Shown in pieces: positions 25,481 through 32,931 of a stretch of DNA of 64,000 bases. Each line of letters starts with the position of its first letter. Position 1 is the stretch's first letter. The position numbers were made by a program, and so were the translations under genes. Location of the stretch: positions 7,945-71,944 of the forward strand of contig CAJTSD010000009.1 in assembly GCA_910578795.1 (NCBI GenBank), written 5' to 3'. The DNA is from an uncultured Lachnospiraceae bacterium. Lineage in GTDB: Bacteria > Bacillota > Clostridia > Lachnospirales > Lachnospiraceae. The notes under the pieces are model-generated. The model saw only the letters and a program-made list of their open reading frames with translations. It was not told where the DNA came from and searched no databases.

Positions 25481-26539
25481 CTACCGCATTTGATTTGCAT
25501 ATATGATAAAATCCCCCACCGGGAATTCCAAAATCATCTTTGTTCCGCTGCCATATTCTGACTGTGCAAAAATTCTGATCCCCAGTTTTTTGCACAGTTT
25601 GTGGCACAGATACAAGCCCATTCCCGTAGAACTTCCGACACGCCTCCCATTGCTTCCCGTAAACCCTTTCTCAAAAATACGGGGCAGTTCCTCTGCTGGA
25701 ATCCCAAATCCGTTATCCTCGACTACCAACTGCACGCAGCCGTTCCCCGTCTTTGTATAAATATTAACAAACAAATGTTTTTCTTGGTATTTTACGCTGT
25801 TTAGCAGCAATTGGTTTAAAATAAAAACAATCCATTTCTGGTCCGTATACGCCAAATCCGGACAATCCACCTTGGCGCAGGCTTGGTTTTGGATAAAAAG
25901 CAGCCTGTTTTTTGCCAGCGCCTCATATGCCGCTTCGGCAAGGTTTGTCTGCGCAATAAAATAATCCTGATAAACATTCTCACTCCTTGCAAAATACAAT
26001 GCCATTTCCACATCATTCTCAATCCTGCAGTTCTCCTGCAAAATATCCGTAAATGCCTTCCGGATAAGCACTTTTGGACAATCCCTGCCGCCCCCGCTTT
26101 TCCTGTAATTCTCACAGATAGACGCAATCCCCGTAATCGGCGCCTTCACCTCATGAACCCAATGTTCGATGTATTCCCGATACTCCTTTTGCTGTTCCTC
26201 AAGCTGCTTTATTTTCTCAATGACGGATTTGTTTGACCTTTGTATCATTTCCTGATATAGTCTGTCTTCCAGCCGAAACGAATTGGGAATCAGTTCTCCC
26301 AACAAATACGGTCGGTCAACCTGCCCCAAAATCTCCTCAACTTTCCCAAAATACCATCTCCGTTCCAAATACGACACCGCCAAAAACACCGTCAAAACCA
26401 ATCCCCACACAAGCAAAATCAGCACAGCACAATCCCTTGTGTACCCTGTCATACGTAAGAATCCAAACAGCAGCGCCATACAGACCACATGGAGCAAAAG
26501 CAGCAGACACCTGTCTTTTAGAAATGTCAAGATCCTCAT
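25481..26539 (-). CDS. Bce-type sensor histidine kinase
   Basis: Intramembrane-sensing kinase of 352 residues. Two membrane segments lie within residues 12-58 with almost no extracellular loop, as in BceS, so it probably reads the state of the permease instead of a ligand. The phospho-accepting His is in EHWVHEVKAPI. ATP-binding boxes are N (LLLNSVKYQ), G1 (VEDNGFGIP) and G2 (GSSTGMGLYLC). Its start overlaps the regulator gene stop by four bases (ATGA). Confidence 0.92.
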   Translation of the reverse strand: MRILTFLKDRCLLLLLHVVCMALLFGFLRMTGYTRDCAVLILLVWGLVLTVFLAVSYLERRWYFGKVEEILGQVDRPYLLGELIPNSFRLEDRLYQEMIQRSNKSVIEKIKQLEEQQKEYREYIEHWVHEVKAPITGIASICENYRKSGGGRDCPKVLIRKAFTDILQENCRIENDVEMALYFARSENVYQDYFIAQTNLAEAAYEALAKNRLLFIQNQACAKVDCPDLAYTDQKWIVFILNQLLLNSVKYQEKHLFVNIYTKTGNGCVQLVVEDNGFGIPAEELPRIFEKGFTGSNGRRVGSSTGMGLYLCHKLCKKLGIRIFAQSEYGSGTKMILEFPVGDFIIYANQMR

Positions 26540-27204
26540 ACCCGATACCCCATTCCCCGCTTCGTCCCAATCAAATCCGCTACACCAAGCTCCCGCAGTT
26601 TTTCGCGGATGCGCGCCACATGGACGCTCAAGGTATTGTCATCAATATACATTTGATTATCCCACAGATGCTCAATCAAATCCATTCTTGGCACATACAC
26701 ACCCGCATGCATAAAAAGATACTGGAGAATTTTCATTTCATTTTTCGTCAGCTCTACGCCCTTGTCCCCAACCGACAGTCTGCATCCTGCACTGTCCAAA
26801 ACAACACCGCCGCAGGACAACGTGCCCGTGTGCTCATGCTCCCCGTGCCGCGTCCGCTTCAACACAGCCGCAATCCGCGCAAGCAGAATAGATGCCTGAT
26901 AAGGCTTCGTAATGTAATCGTCCCCGCCCCCAAGCATTCCGTTGAGCTCGTCCATAGCGTCCGTACGGCTTGTTAGGAATATAATCGGAATATCCGACTT
27001 GGCACGAAGGTTTTTACACACATCAAACCCGCAGACATCCGGCAAATTGATATCTAAGAGAACCAAATCAGGACGCGCGTCTAAAACCTGTTGTTCCAGC
27101 GAATCAAACGTTTCCGCCACAGTCACCCGATAGAGCGCATTTTCCAGCAAAATCTTCAATTCCCTGCGCACAACTTTCTCGTCTTCCGCCACAAAAATAT
27201 GCAC
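26536..27204 (-). CDS. Bce-type response regulator (OmpR family)
   Basis: DNA-binding regulator of 222 residues. The receiver domain has EDE near residue 8 and phospho-acceptor in LVLLDINLPD; the C-terminal winged helix ends IREKLRELGVADLIGTKRGMGYRV in pieces, typical of the OmpR group. The start is GTG at 27204, with AAGGGG nine bases upstream. It is the first gene of the module and overlaps the kinase start. It is expected to activate the ABC genes in response to a cell-wall-active peptide. Confidence 0.94.
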   Translation of the reverse strand: MHIFVAEDEKVVRRELKILLENALYRVTVAETFDSLEQQVLDARPDLVLLDINLPDVCGFDVCKNLRAKSDIPIIFLTSRTDAMDELNGMLGGGDDYITKPYQASILLARIAAVLKRTRHGEHEHTGTLSCGGVVLDSAGCRLSVGDKGVELTKNEMKILQYLFMHAGVYVPRMDLIEHLWDNQMYIDDNTLSVHVARIREKLRELGVADLIGTKRGMGYRV

Positions 27205-27405
27205 TTTGACACACCCCTTTCTTCCCCGGAATACTATAAGCCTGCATTTGGCATGTTCCGTTAAAAAATTATATCATTCTTTTCTGATGAAATAAAGAAA
27301 AGAGTAATTATCATTTATCGGTTTCATTTGAAAATATTTGAAAAATATGTCATACTATAATATATAATCAGGAAATCAGGCAGATTAGACGAAAGGATGA
27401 TGTAT

Positions 27406-28029
27406 ATGAAGCGTTTTGCAGTAACAATTGCAAGAACCTGCGGCAGCGGCGGTACGCCGATTGCCAAACTTTTATGTGAGGAATACGGTATTTCCCTCTA
27501 TGACAAAAAACTGCTTGCACTTGCGGCACAAAAAAGCGGCATCAATGAGGCTTTGTTTCATCAGGCAGATGAAAGCAATAATAAAAGCCTGCTCTATAAA
27601 ATCTCCAAAAAAGTGTACGCTGGCGAGATTATCTCACCGCACAGCGACGACTATACCCGAGAGGACAATCTCTTTAACTGTCAGGCGAAAACCTTAAAGG
27701 AGCTTGCCGAAAATGAGTCCCTTGTGTGCGTCGGACGCGCAGGCGATTATGTCTTAAAGGACTGTCCGAACCTTCTTCGGATTTTTCTGTACGCCCCCTT
27801 TGACGTATGTGTCAAAAATGAAATGAAACGACTTGACATCACCGAAAAAGAGGCACAAAAACACATTAACCAAGCCAACAAAAACCGCCGTGAATACTAT
27901 CGGTTCCATACGGGACGTGACTGGGAAAATCCCGAACATTACGATATATGCCTCGACACTTCCACGTTCAGTGCATATGCGGAATGCGCGGAAATTATTA
28001 AGGCATGCATTGACAGACGGTTTCAATAA
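27406..28029 (+). CDS. Cytidylate kinase-like family protein
   Basis: P-loop kinase-like protein of about 207 residues. It starts MKRFAVTIARTCGSGGTPIAKLL, where GSGG is the degenerate P-loop of the cytidylate kinase-like family, followed by YDKKLLALAAQKSG and VGRAGDYVL. The true substrate of this family is unknown and the name reflects similarity only. The third in-frame ATG (27406) is chosen because AAAGG lies nine bases before it. It is transcribed away from the Bce regulator; the 200-base divergent gap has a TATAAT-like box near 27354. Confidence 0.8.
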   Translation: MKRFAVTIARTCGSGGTPIAKLLCEEYGISLYDKKLLALAAQKSGINEALFHQADESNNKSLLYKISKKVYAGEIISPHSDDYTREDNLFNCQAKTLKELAENESLVCVGRAGDYVLKDCPNLLRIFLYAPFDVCVKNEMKRLDITEKEAQKHINQANKNRREYYRFHTGRDWENPEHYDICLDTSTFSAYAECAEIIKACIDRRFQ

Positions 28030-28042
28030 CGGTTTCCGCCAA

Positions 28043-28081
28043 AAACAGCGTTGGAAAGCAGATAACCTCCCGACGCTGTTT
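28043..28081. terminator. Bidirectional terminator between convergent genes
   Basis: AAACAGCGT (28043-28051) and ACGCTGTTT (28073-28081) form a stem. On the minus strand it is followed by TTTTTGG, stopping the MATE gene; it also follows the kinase-like gene on the plus strand. Confidence 0.75.
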
Positions 28082-28088
28082 ATCCTTC

Positions 28089-29483
28089 TTATTCTTCTTT
28101 TTGCAGCTGCGCCCGTAACTTCTTCATGACATGAAAATACGCAGGCACCAAAAATGCGTCCGCAAAAATCCACGCAAGCGGACTTGCCAAAATCACAAAC
28201 AGATACCCGAAATGCGGCACCAAGACAAACCCCGATATCGCTCTTGCAATCATTTCCGCCACGCCCGCAAGAATTGCAAAGGTAGAAAAACCTAACCCCT
28301 GTATCATAAACCGAACAATATTGACAAGCGCAAGCAAAATATATGCTCCCGAGTTTGCAAGAACGAAATAGTAAATATACTTTATGATTTCCTCCGTAGG
28401 ACTGTCAAGAAACAGCAGCGCCATCCTCTTCCCAAACACAACCATAAACAAAAAAGCGATAACTGCATACGCAATTCCAAGCTTTGTGCAATCTTTTAAG
28501 CCCTTGTCAACCCTGTCAAGCCTTCCGGCACCAACATTCTGACCGCCGAAAGTTGCCATTGTCGACCCCATCGCATCAAACGGACAGCATGCCAGCATAC
28601 TGATTCGGCTACCTGCCGTCACCGCAGCAACAATCACTTCGCCCATTGAGTTTACCGCCGCCTGCAAAATCACGCTGCCGATTGCCGTAATCGAATACTG
28701 CAAACCCATCGGCACTCCCATTGAGCAAAGCTTCACCGCATGGCTTCCGCTAAACCGCCAGTCCTCTTTTTGGAAGTTTAAGGATTGATATTTTTTTATC
28801 ATATAAAGCAGTGAAATCACACCGGAAACTGCCTGTGAAATCACCGTTGCATATCCCGCCCCGCTGACGCCAAGCGGTGACACGAGCAAAAGGTCAAGAA
28901 TGACATTGAGCACCGATGAAAATACCAAAAAGATAACAGGCGTCACACTGTCGCCAAGCGAACGCAGAATACCCGACACCAAATTGTAGAGGAATGCTGC
29001 GGGAATGCCCATAAAGATAATGAATATGTAGGAATATGCCTGATCCAAAATCGCCTCCGGCGTATCCATCACAATCAAAATCTGCCTTGTAAAAATTCCT
29101 ACAATCACCGTCATTACCGCTGCAAATACAACCGCTACAAATGCGCCGTTTGTAATATATTTCTTTAGATTGGAAAAATCCTTTGCACCGAACGTCTGCG
29201 CGACGGGAATTGCAAAGCCGTTACAGACCCCAATACAAAAACCCAGTATCATAAAGTTGATAGACCCCGTCGAGCCGACCGCCGCAAGCGCGTCCACACC
29301 AAGCTTTTTGCCAACGATAATTGAATCCACCATATTATACATCTGCTGGAAAATCAGACCAAACAGCAACGGCAGCCCGAACTCCAATATCAGCTTCATC
29401 GGTTTGCCGTCCGTCATGTCCTTTGTGCCGTTTAAACTCTTAAAAATTTTTGTCCATGAAACCTTGCTTTTTTCCTTATTCAT
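28089..29483 (-). CDS. MATE family efflux transporter
   Basis: Cation-coupled multidrug or toxin exporter in the inner membrane. The 464-residue protein has about twelve membrane segments. Family features include the N-terminal LILEFGLPLLFGLIFQQMYNMVDS region (in pieces), and the internal repeat with PMGLQYSITAIGS opening the second half. The ATG at 29483 has AGAGGAG six bases before it; a start 27 bases upstream has no support. Substrate cannot be told from sequence. Confidence 0.92.
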   Translation of the reverse strand: MNKEKSKVSWTKIFKSLNGTKDMTDGKPMKLILEFGLPLLFGLIFQQMYNMVDSIIVGKKLGVDALAAVGSTGSINFMILGFCIGVCNGFAIPVAQTFGAKDFSNLKKYITNGAFVAVVFAAVMTVIVGIFTRQILIVMDTPEAILDQAYSYIFIIFMGIPAAFLYNLVSGILRSLGDSVTPVIFLVFSSVLNVILDLLLVSPLGVSGAGYATVISQAVSGVISLLYMIKKYQSLNFQKEDWRFSGSHAVKLCSMGVPMGLQYSITAIGSVILQAAVNSMGEVIVAAVTAGSRISMLACCPFDAMGSTMATFGGQNVGAGRLDRVDKGLKDCTKLGIAYAVIAFLFMVVFGKRMALLFLDSPTEEIIKYIYYFVLANSGAYILLALVNIVRFMIQGLGFSTFAILAGVAEMIARAISGFVLVPHFGYLFVILASPLAWIFADAFLVPAYFHVMKKLRAQLQKEE

Positions 29484-29605
29484 AATGTACTCCTCTAAAC
29501 CCTTTTTCATAAAACATTTTTTGTCAAGTCACTATCTTATCACTAATTAAAAAAAAGTCTATAGAAAAAACAAAAAATATTTCCACAATATTTTTGAAAT
29601 AATAC

Positions 29606-29634
29606 TTGCCTAAATTGTCAAAATGTGTTATCAT
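29606..29634 (+). promoter_or_regulatory. Promoter of tRNA-Leu
   Basis: TTGCCT (29606-29611), 17-base spacer, TATCAT (29629-29634); the tRNA begins 33 bases after the -10. Confidence 0.7.
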
Positions 29635-29666
29635 ATTTTTTGTCGTTACGACAAGCGTTATGAAAC

Positions 29667-29749
29667 GCCGGTGTGGCGGAATGGCAGACGCAGCAGACTC
29701 AAAATCTGCCGGGGGCAACCTCGTGCCGGTTCAAGTCCGGCCACCGGCA
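29667..29749 (+). tRNA. tRNA-Leu (anticodon CAA)
   Basis: The 83-base class II tRNA has acceptor arms GCCGGTG/CACCGGC with discriminator A. The anticodon arm GCAGA-CTCAAAA-TCTGC gives anticodon CAA, reading UUG. A variable arm follows, and the T arm GCCGG-TTCAAGT-CCGGC is perfect. The 3' CCA is not encoded. It has its own promoter and terminator and stands alone. No integrase or truncated tRNA copy is seen next to it. Confidence 0.96.
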
Positions 29750-29760
29750 TTTAGCCAAAA

Positions 29761-29803
29761 ATAATCAAGTTTTTCAAAACATGAAAAACTTGATTATTTT
29801 TTA
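29761..29803 (+). terminator. Terminator after tRNA-Leu
   Basis: AATAATCAAGTTTTTC pairs with GAAAAACTTGATTATT and is followed by TTT. Being nearly symmetrical, it also serves the converging nudC gene. Confidence 0.85.
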
Positions 29804-29805
29804 CC

Positions 29806-30651
29806 CTATTCCAGCCCGTTCTTAAACCGCATAATCATCTCGTTCGTCAAACTAATCCCGTCATACTCCGTCGGAATTTCCTCCGGGGAAAGCCACTCTC
29901 CCAACGAAAGCTCCTCCTCGTCAATGCAAATCTGCCCATCCCCATCCAAATCGCAGTAAAATCCCAACAGCAGCGTATCCGAAAAAGACCACGGCTGACT
30001 CTTATAGTAGCGCACATGTTTCACATGAACACCTGTTTCCTCCAAGACTTCGCGCCGGACCGTATCCTCCGCCGTCTCGCCAATCTCCGTAAATCCTGCA
30101 ATCAGCGCATATTTCTTATATTCGCGCCCCGCATATTTCGTCATCAGGATTTTCCCCCGCGCGCGGTCAATCACCCCCACAATCACTGCGGGAGAAATCT
30201 TTGGATAGTGCATGGCATTGCATTTTGGACAACGCATCATACGCTCCCTTTTGTCATGCAAAAGCTTTGCTCCGCAAGCGCCGCAGAATTTCACCGATGC
30301 ATACCAGTTTGCAAGCTGACATGCCGTAATTCCGGCAAACGCCATGTAATCCGGTCCCTTTGTGCGAAACATATTCTGTTGACCGTAATCATAGTCGTTT
30401 CGTAAACCGTCAGGAACCCTGTCCGCCTCGCCAAGAAAGAATTTTTGCATTTTCCCGTTTATGTCAATTTCGAATAAGTATATGTAAACCATTTCTGAAA
30501 CAATCTCTTCAAAACGGGGAAATATGATTGTGCTGCATTCTTTTTTCACAAGCACACTGCGCCCTTTCGCAAAGATTATGTAATCTCCCGCCGCAGGACT
30601 CTGCTCCCTGTATTCATTGTGATAAATCCCGGTTTTCAACTCCTGTATCAC
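29806..30651 (-). CDS. nudC: NAD(+) diphosphatase / Nudix decapping hydrolase
   Basis: Hydrolyses NADH to NMNH plus AMP and in several bacteria removes NAD caps from RNA. The 281-residue protein has an N-terminal domain, then a zinc ribbon (CGACG ... CPKC) and a Nudix box GFTEIGETAEDTVRREVLEETG (G-x5-E-x7-REVLEE). Shortly after comes SQPWSFSDTLLLGF, matching the NudC-specific SQPWPFPxS motif, with S-D-T in the last positions. The start is GTG with GAGGT eight bases upstream. It converges on the tRNA-Leu terminator. Confidence 0.9.
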   Translation of the reverse strand: MIQELKTGIYHNEYREQSPAAGDYIIFAKGRSVLVKKECSTIIFPRFEEIVSEMVYIYLFEIDINGKMQKFFLGEADRVPDGLRNDYDYGQQNMFRTKGPDYMAFAGITACQLANWYASVKFCGACGAKLLHDKRERMMRCPKCNAMHYPKISPAVIVGVIDRARGKILMTKYAGREYKKYALIAGFTEIGETAEDTVRREVLEETGVHVKHVRYYKSQPWSFSDTLLLGFYCDLDGDGQICIDEEELSLGEWLSPEEIPTEYDGISLTNEMIMRFKNGLE

Positions 30652-30727
30652 GCCTTTTTACCTCACCTTTGTTATATTCTCACATTTTCACCGGCATAAA
30701 CCGTCCAAACGCATAGTTACCAAGAAA

Positions 30728-30759
30728 AGACGCACCGACTTTTCATCGCCAATGCGTCT
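30728..30759 (-). terminator. Terminator of the purine operon
   Basis: On the minus strand AGACGCATTGGCGA pairs with TCGGTGCGTCT and is followed by TTTCTTGG, just after the AICAR formyltransferase stop. Confidence 0.75.
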
Positions 30760-30784
30760 GTCCACTCCTGATAAAATTCTCTGA

Positions 30785-31960
30785 TTAATGATGAAACAGC
30801 CGAATTCCTGTAAAACACATCGCCATATTGTATTTATTGCATGTTTCAATCACATTATCGTCCCGAATCGAACCGCCCGGCTGCGCAATATATTTCACGC
30901 CGCTTCTGTGAGCCCGCTCCACATTATCGCCAAACGGGAAAAATGCGTCCGAACCAAGCGCCACGTCCGTCATTTGGTCAAGCCATGCCCGCTTTTCTTC
31001 CCTTGTAAGCGCTTCCGGTTTTTGGGTAAAGAAATTCTCCCATATGCCGTCCGCAAGCACGTCCATATCATCGTCGCTCATATATACATCAATCGTGTTG
31101 TCCCTGTCGGCACGCCCGATTTTCTCCTTGAACGGCAGATTCAGTACCTTCGGGTGCTGGCGCAAAAACCAGTTATCCGCCTTGTTGCCCGCAAGCCTCG
31201 TACAGTGAATGCGTGACTGCTGTCCCGCGCCGATACCGATTGCCTGTCCGTCCTTAACATAGCACACGGAATTTGATTGTGTATATTTTAACGTAATCAT
31301 CGCAATCGCAAGATCCATTTTTGCCTGCTCGGGAATATCCTTATTTTCCGTCACCACATTCGAAAACAGCGCGTCGTCAATCACAAGCTCATTTCTGCCC
31401 TGCTCAAACGTAATTCCGTAAACATCTTTTGTTTCCACGGGACCTGGCACATAGTCAGCATCAATCTGAATGACCGCATAATTACCCTTTTTCTTTGCCT
31501 TCAGAATTTCAAGCGCCTCCGGCTCATATCCCGGCGCAATAATTCCATCCGATACCTCACGCTTAATCAGCCTTGCCGTATCAACGTCGCACACGTCCGA
31601 TAACGCAATAAAATCACCGAACGAAGACATTCTGTCTGCACCTCTTGCCCTTGCATATGCGCACGCAAGCGGGGACAAATCCCCCATATCATCGACCCAG
31701 TAAATCTTGCGCCCTATATCGCACAAGGGAAGCCCTACTGCCGCCCCCGCAGGTGACACATGCTTAAACGAAGTCGCCGCCGGAAGTCCCGTCGCTTTCT
31801 TTAATTCCTTCACAAGCTGCCAGCCGTTGAACGCGTCAAGGAAATTGATATATCCCGGCTTGCCGTTCAGCACCTCAATCGGAAGCTCGCCGTCCTTCAT
31901 ATAGATTTTAGAAGGCTTTTGATTGGGATTACAACCGTATTTCAACTCTAATTCTTTCAT
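30785..31960 (-). CDS. purH: Standalone AICAR formyltransferase
   Basis: Transfers a formyl group from 10-formyl-THF to AICAR (ZMP), the ninth step of de novo purine synthesis. It corresponds only to the C-terminal half of bifunctional PurH. The 391-residue protein starts MKELELKYGCNPNQKPSKIY and has the catalytic Lys-His in FKHVSPAGAAVG, plus QSNSVCYVKDGQAIGIGAGQQSR in pieces. The IMP cyclohydrolase half is absent and replaced by the PurO-type gene 24 bases upstream. AAAGGAG lies nine bases before the ATG. Expression follows the ZTP riboswitch of the operon; ZMP, its substrate, is the switch ligand. Confidence 0.93.
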   Translation of the reverse strand: MKELELKYGCNPNQKPSKIYMKDGELPIEVLNGKPGYINFLDAFNGWQLVKELKKATGLPAATSFKHVSPAGAAVGLPLCDIGRKIYWVDDMGDLSPLACAYARARGADRMSSFGDFIALSDVCDVDTARLIKREVSDGIIAPGYEPEALEILKAKKKGNYAVIQIDADYVPGPVETKDVYGITFEQGRNELVIDDALFSNVVTENKDIPEQAKMDLAIAMITLKYTQSNSVCYVKDGQAIGIGAGQQSRIHCTRLAGNKADNWFLRQHPKVLNLPFKEKIGRADRDNTIDVYMSDDDMDVLADGIWENFFTQKPEALTREEKRAWLDQMTDVALGSDAFFPFGDNVERAHRSGVKYIAQPGGSIRDDNVIETCNKYNMAMCFTGIRLFHH

Positions 31961-31984
31961 TGTACTCTGCTCCTTTCCCAATAT

Positions 31985-32698
31985 TTACACATTTTTATTA
32001 TAAATTTTTGTTTCATATTTTCCCGTTTCAATATCAATAAAACGGATAAAAAGGGATACCTTATTGTCAGCATTTAAGCTGTTCCACACCATATCGCCAA
32101 ATGCATTCATGTCGTTTGGAATATCCACAAGCTTTGGCTCACCCTCAAAGCTTGGAAGCGGATTGCCGTCACCCATGTACGTATGAATGAAATGTCCCTC
32201 ACCCGCTGCGGGATTGCTGTATGCAAACGTGTATCGGTTGCAGGCGTCGGGATTGCCGTTATTGCTCTTTAAAATCGACATTGCATAGTTATAGCTGCCA
32301 TTCTCAATATGCAGAATCCCTGATATTCTCGGCGTGTAATTAGGCGCGTCCGGCTCAAATTCCCTCGTGCGCAATGCCTGTTCAAACGTCTGCTGCTTGT
32401 CCATCAGTTCATAAATCGTATCTGTCTGATCGCCGTTTGTGACAATCGTTTTGTTGCCAAGCACACGGACCGGTGCATAAATAATCAGACTTGGGTCACT
32501 TAGCTTAGAAGGGTCAAACGCCTGCGTGCGAATGCCCTCGCCATCTTCCACAAACACGCGGTTTCTGCTGTTCTCGCTTCTTCCCATAATAAAGTAAGCG
32601 ATTGCCGCCTTTTTCCCATCCTTTGTCTTACCGATAACAATTCCTCTGCCAGGGTAAGCATTTCCCTTCAGCTCCTGTTCCAGTGATAACATCTTCAT
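31985..32698 (-). CDS. purO: IMP cyclohydrolase, PurO-type
   Basis: Closes the ring of FAICAR to give IMP. The 237-residue protein belongs to the IMP_cyclohyd family first known from archaea: GNAYPGRGIVIGKTKDGKKA, AYFIMGRSENSRNRVF and GSYNYAMSILKSNNG are characteristic (in pieces). It partners the standalone formyltransferase downstream, so the two replace bifunctional PurH. The ATG at 32698 has AGGAGG eight bases upstream. It is the first gene behind the riboswitch. Confidence 0.9.
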   Translation of the reverse strand: MKMLSLEQELKGNAYPGRGIVIGKTKDGKKAAIAYFIMGRSENSRNRVFVEDGEGIRTQAFDPSKLSDPSLIIYAPVRVLGNKTIVTNGDQTDTIYELMDKQQTFEQALRTREFEPDAPNYTPRISGILHIENGSYNYAMSILKSNNGNPDACNRYTFAYSNPAAGEGHFIHTYMGDGNPLPSFEGEPKLVDIPNDMNAFGDMVWNSLNADNKVSLFIRFIDIETGKYETKIYNKNV

Positions 32699-32745
32699 TC
32701 TCAAAACCTCCTATGTAATGATAAAAACGTTTTCAAGTTGTACAT

Positions 32746-32886
32746 AAAAAGACCGTCCAGGCACACAAATATAACACTGCCCAGACGGTCGGCTTTTCAA
32801 CGTTCATACACTCCCTGTAGGTTGCCCTACGCAGTATCGGCAGTATTTTTTAAGCTCACAGATACTGTTTCCGCCAGTTGTGTATC
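32746..32886 (-). promoter_or_regulatory. ZTP (pfl) riboswitch with terminator, controlling purO-purH
   Basis: Reading the minus strand, P1 is ATACAC (from 32885) pairing with GTGTAT. It is followed by ACTGGCGG, an internal P2 ending in the GTAGG-GCAA-CCTAC hairpin, and CAGGGAGTGTAT. The conserved 3' segment GCCGACCGTCTGGGCA comes next. These are the signature parts of the ZTP aptamer, with CTGGCGG and CCGTCTGGG able to form the pseudoknot. The 3' segment is also the 5' arm of a terminator (32751-32790) followed by TTTTTATG, so ligand binding would block termination and turn the operon on. Fit to gene function is exact. Confidence 0.9.
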
Positions 32887-32893
32887 TGATTTT

Positions 32894-32922
32894 ATCATAT
32901 ATGATACAATCGTTTTTGGCAA
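32894..32922 (-). promoter_or_regulatory. Promoter of the riboswitch-purO-purH operon
   Basis: TTGCCA (32917-32922), 17-base spacer and TATGAT (32894-32899) on the minus strand. Transcription would start at about 32887, directly at riboswitch helix P1. The -10 and the first transcribed bases are nearly identical to the yfhO promoter at 35594-35622. Confidence 0.8.
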
Positions 32923-32931
32923 GATAAATTT

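Noticed and set aside
26233..26976. 247-residue plus-strand open frame
   Set aside because: It lies opposite the Bce kinase and regulator genes and has no recognisable features.
29667..29749. tRNA-Leu as an integration site of a genomic island
   Set aside because: No integrase, no direct repeat of the tRNA 3' end and no foreign-looking genes are seen nearby; it has a normal promoter and terminator.
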